This document shows, in pieces, positions 54,201 through 64,000 of a stretch of DNA of 64,000 nt (position 1 is the first letter of the stretch; each line of letters opens with the position of its first letter). The stretch comes from Motacilla alba alba (Eukaryota; Chordata; Aves; Passeriformes; Motacillidae). The notes beneath the pieces are model-generated. The model did no database searches, was not told where the DNA came from, and saw only the letters and a program-made list of their open reading frames with translations. Where the stretch lies: NCBI RefSeq assembly GCF_015832195.1, contig NC_052017.1, positions 77,191,801 to 77,255,800 on the forward strand. The letters are read 5' to 3'. Position numbers and translations under genes: made by a program.

Positions 54201-54715
54201 CAGTGTCCCAAGAGACTGGAATTTGTGGCATTTTTATATAAGCTTTCACAGTCTAACAGGCAAAAATTTAGCTGCCCCTTGCTTAAAGAGGGTCACTTTT
54301 TCTATAAAAGAGCATGTTTCAATTCTCCCCTGCCAATTTTAGGCTTGAATCTGAGCTTTCAACACCTTGGTGAGGGCTCAGATCAGAGACATATTCTTGC
54401 CAGTTGGTACTTTGTATAGCACAGAGCAGACAGCTCTATCAGTAGAGGCTGAGCCTGACCCAAACAAAACAAGATAATATTCTGCTGAATATGTTTCATA
54501 GGAGACAAGATTAATACCCCAGCAGAAGTCAGCAAGAGCAAGGGTTTGCATCCTGACTGTCCATGTTATGTATGTTTTTTCATTAATTAACACTAATTAG
54601 TCCACAGGCTTTGTCATATTGCATGGTTTAGGTCTTAAACCTGGAAACCCTTATGAATTGTACTCTTTATTAAGTGGCTAGCCACCTTACAGTAGAAAAT
54701 GCAAATGTTATTACC
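51201..54715. other. BASP1 intron: unique sequence
   Basis: No gene recognised. A 136-codon minus-strand frame at 52018-52428 has no domain or composition suggesting a protein. A small TTCAA repeat lies at 51680-51717. Confidence 0.45.
51680..51717. repeat. imperfect (TTCAA)n minisatellite
   Basis: TTCAATTCAATTTTATTCAATTCAATTTAGTTCAATT: about seven imperfect pentamers. Confidence 0.85.
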
Positions 54716-55095
54716 ATCACAGAATCATTTGAGTCAGAAGAGACCCTAAAGATCATCTAGTTCCAAATTCCCTGCTGTGGGCAAGGACACCTTCTACTAG
54801 ACCAAAGGCTGGGACATGCACAGCTTCTCCGGGCAACCTGTTCCAGTGTCTCACCTCCCTCACAGCCAAGAATTTCTTCCTAACATCTAATCTAAATCTA
54901 CCCTTTCAGTTTAAAGCCATTCCCCCTTGTCCTAACCCTACATGTTCTTGTAAAAAGCCCCCTTCCTGCTTTCTTAAAGGCCACTTTAGGTACAGAAAGG
55001 CTGCTCTAAGGTCTCCCTGCAGCCTTCTCTTCTCCCACCTGAACAACCCCAACTTTCTCAGCTTGTTCTCATAGCAGAGGATGTTGCAGATAATA
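54716..55095 (-). mobile_element. CR1 LINE 3' fragment, about 380 bp
   Basis: The plus strand starts at the CR1 3' end (ATCACAGAATCATTTGAG) and runs through AGATCATCTAGTTCC, GGCAACCTGTTCCAGTGTCTCACC, AAGAATTTCTTCCTAACATC, CCCTTGTCCTAACCCTACA, AGGTCTCCCTGCAGCCTTCTCTTCTCC and CTCAGCTTGTTCTCATAGCAGAGG. These are the conserved blocks of an avian CR1 3' region read in reverse, so the element is on the minus strand, the same sense as BASP1. It is 5'-truncated and moderately diverged. Confidence 0.95.
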
Positions 55096-56140
55096 GTCTC
55101 AAAAACATACTCTAGTCCTGAAATACAAATTCGAGCGCTGATTTTAAAATTAATGTTTCTTTTTCTTGGCCTGTCCAGTAGAAAATGTTTCTGTAAAAGT
55201 GACTAATTGTGTCAACCATATCTGACTGATATCTGAGATATTTCTCTCTGACAAATCAGACCAGCTCTGAGTTTAAGCATGAGGATGCACATAATACTTA
55301 GATACAAAAACTGCTTTCTAGGATTTATCAGCCTGTAAATGAAGCTCCAGCATGTCATTTTTAGCCCCTCATCTTGCTTACCTGTTGCTTGCCTGGCAGA
55401 GTACCATAAGGCAGTTGATGAAACAGGCTTGGTTGGATTACTTGTGAACAGTTTTAACAAAACCAGATTAACCATCAAAACACAGCTGAAGGCAGCTCTG
55501 ATTCAGGGTGCTGACTCAAACCCAGGACAAGCAGTGAAATCCCCACAACTACTCTAACCCACAACCCTCATTCAATGGCTCCCACGCAGAAATCTCCCAT
55601 GAGAAGAGGGCACTGCCTATGTCTACACTACTACACACTCCCTACCTACATTAGTACATGCTACGGCATAGTAGCACACACTTGCAGAACCCAGTTTATC
55701 TAGGGCACACTCCTTTGCTCACTGCCATAATTACTAGGTGTGCTCTTTCTCATGTACACGCCTATGAACTGGAAAAAAACCATTCCATTTTGCAGTACTT
55801 TGTGTCAGTTTATATGAGCTTATTAATATTAATAAGACCTAATGCTAGGGATTTTGTTTCCAACCAAAAGAATCTAACCTAAGGCATATTGTTTTCTGAC
55901 CTATTCTTCTCGCTGCTGCACACACTTACCTTGCACAGATTGAAAAGATAATGCTTCCTCCTCTTCAGGCAGTAGAAAACTCACCTTCAACATCGATACT
56001 ATTCAAATTAACCTACCACTGGTTTCTCAAAGGAAGTAAGGAGAAAGACAGGCAGAAAAGCAGACAGATGACAGAACACTGGGATTTAATGTTCTGGTAA
56101 ATGCTTTTGTATTATGATTGCAAACACAAGCATTTTATAT

Positions 56141-56146
<6 letters not shown>

Positions 56147-56200
<54 letters not shown>
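56147..56200. repeat. (TA)n dinucleotide microsatellite
   Basis: About 27 uninterrupted TA units. The short frame of alternating Ile/Tyr across it is an artefact. Such runs can extrude cruciforms and are often length-variable. Confidence 0.98.
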
Positions 56201-56203
<3 letters not shown>

Positions 56204-56652
56204 ATCAATCCCAATCAGTGCTGTCCACTCAACCACCCGAATTACAGTGAGATTCTAGTGGCTCACAGCTCTGACTTTATTAGTGCAACTCAATTAGATT
56301 CAAATCAGATACTCACTGATCAACATGAATAAAACCATGATCAAGCCCACCACTCTAGTTCTGTTCCTAAACATGCCTCCCTCTTGGAAAGGTTCACTTT
56401 AAAAAGTGCCAACACACTGCTGTGCACGACTTGACATCCATACACTGCTGAATAATCTAACAATTAGCAGCTAAACGAAGGTGAGCATTCCCTTATCTCT
56501 AATAATACCAGGACATGGGCAACTGGCCAAGAATCTGGTACATTAAACTGAAAAACACAGGCAAAATCTGCAAGTGCTTCTTGAGAGCACACTATTTCCA
56601 GTAAGCACATGTGGAAATGAAATACCTCTTAGGTTGCCCTCAGGTAGGAAAA

Positions 56653-56684
<32 letters not shown>
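56653..56684. repeat. (GATT)8 tetranucleotide microsatellite
   Basis: Eight perfect GATT units. Confidence 0.97.
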
Positions 56685-59600
56685 TCAAACACATAGTCCA
56701 AAGTAGCGCAGATATAGCCCCTGGTATTGAGCCAGGAACTTCAATGGCAGCTGCCCACCTGCCTGCAAAAGATAAACTTCACAAAGGTATTTGTTCAGCT
56801 AAATATGATGTTTATTCAAAAGCATTTATGAATACACCAAGGATTTCTTTAGAATCACTTTCCAAGCTATAGTTATTACACCATTAAGTTTCAATCACCA
56901 TGTGCTGAAAACATGTGAATAGCCTTCTCCACTCATTTGTGGAACAGCCCAGCAAAGGTTTCTGCAGCCCATAGATTAAGTAAAAAAAGATATCCTAGTG
57001 TCATATCAATCAAAAGTACGCAACTGTCCTGAGATGCAGTCACAAAATTTCATTCTGGGCTTGAAGAGTAAAATTTTCAAACATAGACATAGACTTATCA
57101 CTGTCTTGAAATAAAACTTATTACCTGAAAAGCCTCATTTTTGCAAGCTTTACTCCCCTTCTTGCACATCAGCCCCATTTTGAAGAACAGCCTCAAACTT
57201 ACAGTCCATTTAAAAAATTCTGCCAAAAGAACTATGAGAAATCTCCATTTAACAACCTATGCTGTTCATCATCAATAAACTAAACAGCCTCGCACCAGCT
57301 CTAGAAAAGCCTTGTGTATTTATTTACAGCATATACCATGTCCATAAAGCATCTCAGCAGAGAGTTCATCTTTGGATCTCAATATTCACTGCCCATAAAT
57401 CAGTACACTTTGGAAGGATTTTGTTTCAACTGAACTAATTCCTCTGCACTCAAGAACTAGCTCACTCCAACGGTTCCCCATGTCCCTGATCACACAAACC
57501 ACAAGACTGAAAGATACCTCAAGAGAAGTCAAGACATTTCCTCTCCTTGCCCCAAGGCAGAATGAGTCATATTTCAGTAATCTCTCAATGGTTATTTCTT
57601 ACCTAGTCTTAAAATAATCATCCGCTTCTTTACACTGCACCAAACCAATGTGTTCATTTCTGCCTTTCACAGGTCCTGTTTGATCACTCTTATTGTTTAC
57701 ATGTGCATCCACTTGAACAGCAGCTCTCTTTTATGTGGCATATGACCCATGCAAGTAATATCTTTAAATGTTCAAAGCACAATATAAAAAAAGGAAATTC
57801 TTCTATGTCCATTTTAGGATAGTTTAAAGGCAATTTATTCTATTCTGGTTCTAAATACTTAACACAACTAAGGAATGGACATCTGTTACCCTTGTTTTCC
57901 CATTCTCATCAACAAAATCTTCTTTATGGCAATTCTGACCATATATTCTCAACAACTACCACATACTGTCTTTATTAGAAACTATTCCACAGACAAGGAA
58001 TTTTTACTATGATATATTCATTAAAATTTATTTAAATAATTTTAACTCAGCTTACTGATGATCTGTCATTTGTTACAGAGCAAAGAGTAACTATTTTCCT
58101 CATGCAGTCCAAAGTTATCTACATGAATAGTGAAAATCCCATTTCTTGTGTACCACTAAGTTACTTGCTAATCCTTAGTGACAGAAGACAGAAAGATGAC
58201 TCCTTGTTTCCATGAAAGGCTTTAATGTGATTGTAAGCTGTGAGGTGTATTGCTAAGATAAAAAAATGTTCCACTGTGTTAGTTAAGACAAACTCTCTGT
58301 ATTTTTTATTTCATATGAAGGTATTCCTGGCTGTGACTCTGTAACTTTGAAATACAGTCTCTTAGGAACCATGAGCAGATTTAACCACAAATAGCTAAAT
58401 GTGCCTGGATACATGAAATTATATTTAACTATCTCCCTAACTAATTAGATCAGGGGACCAGAATCATATGGCTAGATAAAAGATAAGGGTAAAACAGGGC
58501 ATTTGTAGTAACTAAGTCACCTCTTTGGTCTTCCTTCCAGAGCAGGGAGCCAATGAACATCACTAGTGAGCAGCTGATGACCAGCATTTCTAACCATGTA
58601 TGCAGTCTCACCAAAGCCACTCTTTGCAAGACAGCCCAGAAGGCTCCCTTGTACAGTCTGATTTGATTTGTTTGCTTTAAGAAGACCAGAGGATTTCCTT
58701 CCCAGGAGGAATCTCTAAGGCTGCTCACAGGTGAGGTTTCCAGAGACAGCAGGGTGAGACAGGCAAGAGATTCAAGCCAGGAACCTGAAGCTTAGAAAAA
58801 AATCCCCTTAAAATGCTGGGGACCAGGTAGCAGACCCACAGCCAAATTCCAAGGGTGTTAAAAAGGAAGACTGGGACTAGGAAGGACTCCAGATTTTTGT
58901 TCCAGTGCGCAAAACTTCTGCGTACTTGAAACAAGCATTAGCATTCAAAACTTGAAAGGGCTTGTGGGCAGAGATCAGGCTGTGCATAAACCTTGTATTT
59001 ATCTATTATTTTGGCCCTATCAACACTGTAGGTTTTCTCTGCGTACAGAGTCAATTAACTGAGATGACTAGCTGTAATTCTAATGCAAAGAATGTCCGTT
59101 GAGAGGGTTTTTTTGGGAGCACAATTTACAGCAGATGATCTAAATCAATACCCTTCAATTCCCTGGCCCCCTATTTGGGGACCCTCCACAGAGACAGAAG
59201 GCTATTTTATGTCTTCATCCTGTAGCTACAAAGTTGTCCTTCAGAATAAAAGACATATATCTGTCATCATGAACTCACTTGACCTGAACACGGTCCTCAC
59301 CTTGATGGCATCATACTCGATGCCCACAACGATCATGTTGTCATCTCCATCATTTATAGATGTTATGTTTTATTTAGACACAATTAAAATCTAGAGCAAT
59401 TAGAAGTGGATCCAAATAATGGTTCTCTATAAAAGAAGCCCGGGCCAGTATGACTGTGACAGCTACTGGCTTTTATGCAATATGCAACCCAGCACAGCCA
59501 CAGCTTGACAGACAAGCTTTGTCCTTTATAATAGCAAATCTTTCCCCTAAAACTCTGTTCTGGATGGTTTTTCAACTCACTAATGCAGTCTAATTATGAG

Positions 59601-62600
59601 CTTGCAGCAATTTAATTGTCTACAGGATCAAACAAATCTAGTTCTTCTTGAAAATAAGATGCAATTCAAGCTATCACAGAAGGGTTGGGTTTGCTGGTGG
59701 AAATTTTTTTCTTTTTTTAGTCAAGAGCCACTTTTGTTTAAAACTAAAACAATGTGTAAAAAGGAAAAATTCTCTCCCCTTTCACTCAGCAGAGGAAATC
59801 ACATTAATATTTCTTCAGCTGGGAAGGAGTTTAAAACTGTTGAATGCTTTCAGCTGGCAGAGCTCCAAGTTTCCCATATTGTTAGAGGATTTGCATGAAA
59901 CTTTGTTTAAGACCAAGTTCTCATGTTGATATGATCTCACTTTAGTGAACATCTAGATTTGGGAGCCATATGCATGCAAACCGTTGGGGTCTGGTAGCAT
60001 GAGTTATAGAGTTTAAAATTAAAGTTTTACAAGAAGTAGTTCTGGACTCATAGCTCCACTCGTTACATATGAATGCCAGCACACAATTAAGCTGATGACA
60101 TAGATGTTCCTGGGTTCTGCATGTCTGCTAATGCACACACTGCTTCTTACTGTGTGATTGTCAAGGTGTTCCCTGAAATATTTTCATGGCTGAAAATATG
60201 GACTTCTAGAAAGGATAAGCAAGGGAAATATCTACATAGCCACCATGACAATTTAATTTAAATACATATAAGTAAGCCACAGTAACATGGCAAGGAAGGG
60301 CACAGAGCCAAAGCTACATGAAAAATTAGTTTGAAGACAACAAAACTTTTTTTAATGAGATACATTTACAAATATGGACAGAGAAAATATGGTATATCCC
60401 AACAGATTAGAATGCAATTTCAAACAAGAAGCATTTAAAATAGTTTCTTCAGTCAGGAGAAAATGTGCCAAAGAAGTTGTTTTTTAAGTAGAAAGGAAAT
60501 AAAAGCTGCTGAGATAAATATTTCTATCCTCAGTCTATAAAATTTACTGTCATTGTTCCACAGAAAACTCCTGGACAGACATCTTTTTTCTGAACCACAA
60601 ATCTGTCAGTGCAGAATTTCCTTTATTCTCTTTCACCTCTGTGTTTCAGATGGTGAGGCACTCGGATGTTCCTCACAGGGTCAATGGCTGTGGGAGAGCA
60701 TACAATGCCAGCTCATTTCCCTCAACGCCGTACTCCATATATCAACTCCAACTCAGAACACGCATGGCAAGTATTTAAAGACACAATATTTATCCTGCTT
60801 CCAGCATTTGTCATCTGTTAGCTGATATATTTGCACTTCTCCATAATGTCTTGTTAACAGTGACGTTCCCAGAGGTGTTTGCAAAGACACCTGTAGGTGA
60901 TTTGCAGTCCAGTTTGAACCCTTGGTAACAGAAGGCACCTCAGCACTGAAGGCCACTTTCATACACTGTGTCCCAGTGGATTGTGAGTACAGTGTGCCGT
61001 TCAGTCAGGAATGAGACACCATAAGGAATGCCATATTCCTATTGCTAGCAGCACCAATAATTTCTTCATGAATCTGTCAGTCACTGACTCATCCACAGAA
61101 GAGGATGACAGCTGAACTTTCAGTGACCTAATAATCATTCTAGTGCTTATAAAAATATACTGTAATATTAGTTTTCTTGAGCTCTGTTGAGGCTTCTACT
61201 CACTATTACATGAACAGGAAAAGCTTGCACTCCAGTGAACTATCATATTTCAGTGCACATGGCAGCTCTTACTTAGCTTGGCTCTGAAAGTATTATTCAT
61301 TAAGGTAATGTCATTCATTCAAGGCAACTGGATGGAAAGGATGGGCCACTATGCGTAAAGCTGAATGTTCCTCTAGATATCACTAGGGAGACTAGCACTG
61401 AATAAATCATTAAAATGCACAATACTGGTGGAACATCAGATGGCTACAAGCAGCTAAAAAGGTTTCTCCTGGCACCTCTTCACCGGAGGATGGTTTTTTC
61501 CCAGATGAAGATCTCCAAAGGTAGAAAATGAGAAAAGGGAACAGCATACAGAAGCAGAGAATGGATAAATTTCTCTTACTAAAATTCTCTCCTGTGAGGA
61601 ATACCAGATCCTTCAAAAAAAAAAAGATATCTTCAAGGACAACTTGTCACTCTCCTTGAACTCTCACATCCTACATGCAGCATTCTAGAGCTACCAGAAA
61701 GCTCTTAGCTATGATTGCTGGAGTTACACAGAGTGTGTGGACTGCAAACAAAGAAAGAGTTTCCACGCTTCCACATTTGCTTTGTTCTGCTAATTTAAGC
61801 TTTTGAATTACAGGCTCGGGAGCTATCCTGAGCACTCAGGTACCCTACAGAAGCCTCACAAGCTCCTAGTGAAAGCTCCAGGTGAAATAACGTTACAAAC
61901 CAGCAGTACTTTCTCATGTCTCAAGCAAAGTGTGGAATGGAAGAGCCTGGAAAATCTGGCCTGATTTTGAATTTTATCCTCTGGAGAACTTCTGTCTCCC
62001 TTGGTTTGCAAGGCCCGTAGATCTGAAAAGAAAAGCAAGGCCAGCACCCATCTTTCACCCCCTCTTTAGTGACACTAGCTATTCCCAGTGCAGAATATAC
62101 ATTCACTGGTGCAGGGTTTACACGCAGGGCTGAGTGATGCTGCCGGAGGAAAATGAGCCCCACTCTCTTAACTCATCTAGTTAGGAAACATTGGTTAGAG
62201 CAGCTAGCACATCTTCCCCATTTGCTGAAGTTTTTCTGGTGACAGCAAGAAACCCATAAGGACTGTTTTCACCACCTCAGATCTCACTGAATTTGCCTCC
62301 TCCCACCAGATCTGCACAGTTAGCAGCAAAAGTCAATCATGCACTTACCAGCACTGGCCAAAAATACAGCAACTTTGCGTTACTGGAAACTTTGTGTATG
62401 AAAGGAAAATAAATAATCTGGACACCTCGTCCAGTGGTGACAGGTTTCACCCTGTCCTTTTCCAGACTCTTAATTTTATACCACCTCTACCCTGTTTTTG
62501 TTTTTGTTTTCGTTCTCTGCTAATGACGCGCTTCACTGCCTTGAGGAAGGATGATTACAGGAAGCTGATGTAGCAATTCTCTGGCTCCAGTCTATCTCAG

Positions 62601-64000
62601 ACAAGCACACACCAAAGCATTTCTCATGGTGTAACTCTTCCATGTTGACTGTGTTTGTAATTGGGTTTTCACTGTTTTATACATCTTGATTTGCGCATGT
62701 TTGGCATGTGTTTTTCTAAGGTAGGAAGATGAGATAAACTTGCACCAATTCTACCATTGTTGATCCATTCTTTGTTTTGTCTAACTTTGCTTCATTTCTT
62801 CTCCATAGTTCAGCAATCATCTTAAATTCGTCTAGCAGATGCACATCTACAGGATCCCACTATGTGGCCATCTACTTCATCCTAAAATAGTTCATCACAT
62901 CAAGATGTAATTTTGAATGAGCCCCTCCATCACCAACCAATCACACAAGGAAAACAGTAACAGCAGAAAATAAGTTCAAAAACTATAACCATGGTCTGTC
63001 CTTCTGCAGGAGTTATGTTCTGCATCCTACTGAGTATTTAAAGACAATTGAAACAGGAGATAGCCAGCAGCCCCCTGAGATTTCACTACTTGTACAGAAC
63101 TAGCTTCCATTTGTCACACAACATCATGATGGCATAGATTTCTGTCATTAAAATTAATTCTTGGGAAACTGTCATTATAGCTACTAGACTTTTGCCTGAA
63201 GGAAAAGATTATGCTTCAACAGTGCATTCATATCCTCTTCATGCCAAGGCATCAGCAGTATTACAATCACCATCATGACATCATCCATCAAGGTTGGTAG
63301 CTAAGGCACAGTGTTATTATACATTTAGTGTTGTATCCTTTGTAAGGACAGTAAGTCTCTAAGCAAAATGAAGATCCTGCCATCAGTCCTATGGTTTACA
63401 TGAAGTGCCAGGTCATGCTGCTCTGAACAACTGCTCAGGCAGTGTGCACAAAATAAAATCTTTTGAAAAGACACTCAAATTCCTAAAGGTTAAAAAAAAA
63501 AAATCCCTGGATCAGCAGATCATAATCATATGTGGCACCACTTACCAGGCTAAAATCTAAACTATGCAACATGTGACTAAAAAGCATGTGGCTTTCCCAA
63601 CACTATCGCACTGGTGGGGTACTTGGCAGTATATACTGAACAAGTCAGGCAACTTTACAGACTGCTTAATTCCTATTCTGCAGAAGACAATACCAAGCAC
63701 ATCAAACGAGATCAGACTATTATTTATATCCTAAGACACAAGGTTTTTATTAATAAAACTGTTTCCTCAGAGTTAAATTCCATTAACTGTACTTAAGACA
63801 GAATTACTACACATCTTGCTCCCAGGCAAAACCTGACCATTCCACATGTGTTACAAATCAGTATCTCTTTACATTTATTGGTGTGCAGACAAAAGCCAAA
63901 GATTTCTTTTCAGATTCTGGCAAGTCAGGAATCTTTCATGTTTGAGGAATAACACCGCTATCAATCTATTTCTATTTTAAACTTATGAATTTTCATGCCA

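Larger units (their letters stand above)
19029..64000 (-). other. BASP1: probable BASP1 intron 1 (5' end beyond the window)
   Basis: From the acceptor at 19029 to the right edge I find no convincing protein-coding exon. I also find no CpG island or GC-rich first-exon/promoter signature that would mark the BASP1 transcription start. Known BASP1 genes have one very long intron (tens of kb) separating a non-coding first exon from the coding exon. I therefore infer that this whole 45-kb stretch is transcribed as intron on the minus strand. Sub-intervals are described separately. Confidence 0.6.
55096..64000. other. BASP1 intron, upstream part, to the window edge
   Basis: Apart from the TA and GATT microsatellites no element is recognised. 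No CpG island or promoter-like segment is seen, so BASP1 exon 1 is not evident here. Two abutting minus-strand frames at 58450-58934 are hydrophobic but match no known retroelement protein. T5G repeats lie at 62491-62512. Confidence 0.4.

Noticed and set aside
56114..56332. Ile/Tyr-repeat frame
   Set aside because: Translation of the TA microsatellite.
58450..58934. Two abutting hydrophobic minus-strand frames resembling membrane segments
   Set aside because: I considered an old retroelement or envelope remnant, but no diagnostic motif or flanking LTR is visible. Hydrophobicity follows from T-rich codons.

Overview
This is vertebrate nuclear DNA, most likely from a bird. It is AT-rich (roughly 38-40% GC by eye). 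It carries avian-type CR1 LINE 3' ends and has one confident protein-coding exon. That exon (minus strand, 18288-19019) encodes a complete 243-residue BASP1 (CAP-23/NAP-22), whose length and sequence fit the avian form. I cannot name the species.

Layout. Positions 1 to about 17409 are the 3' flank of BASP1. This is gene-poor DNA with a 400-bp AAAG tract (4.5 kb), a pair of related dispersed repeats (7.8 and 9.8 kb), a degenerate CR1 remnant (9.4 kb), three short perfect tandem duplications, and a two-part purine pentamer tract (15.0-15.4 kb). Positions 17410-19028 are the terminal exon of BASP1. It contains an inferred 3' UTR of about 880 nt with proximal and distal poly(A) signals, a U-rich element and a strong predicted RNA G-quadruplex, then the intact ORF, then a 9-nt 5' UTR piece behind a clear splice acceptor. 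Positions 19029-64000 are inferred to be BASP1 intron 1. In other vertebrates the first, non-coding exon lies tens of kb upstream, and no CpG island or first exon is visible before the right edge. This stretch holds a TTTTC/TTTCC tract (24.2 kb), two clear CR1 3' ends (34.4 and 54.7 kb), a CA/GCGT repeat (48.1 kb), a GC-richer patch with splice-like signals (50.6-51.2 kb), and TA and GATT microsatellites (56.1-56.7 kb).

The window holds one gene, so there is no operon or multi-gene system. Almost all other open frames are chance frames or translated microsatellites. I found no novel gene system. The most useful leads are the post-transcriptional signals in the BASP1 3' UTR, the long polypurine tracts around the terminal exon, and the GC-rich patch that could be an unannotated non-coding exon.
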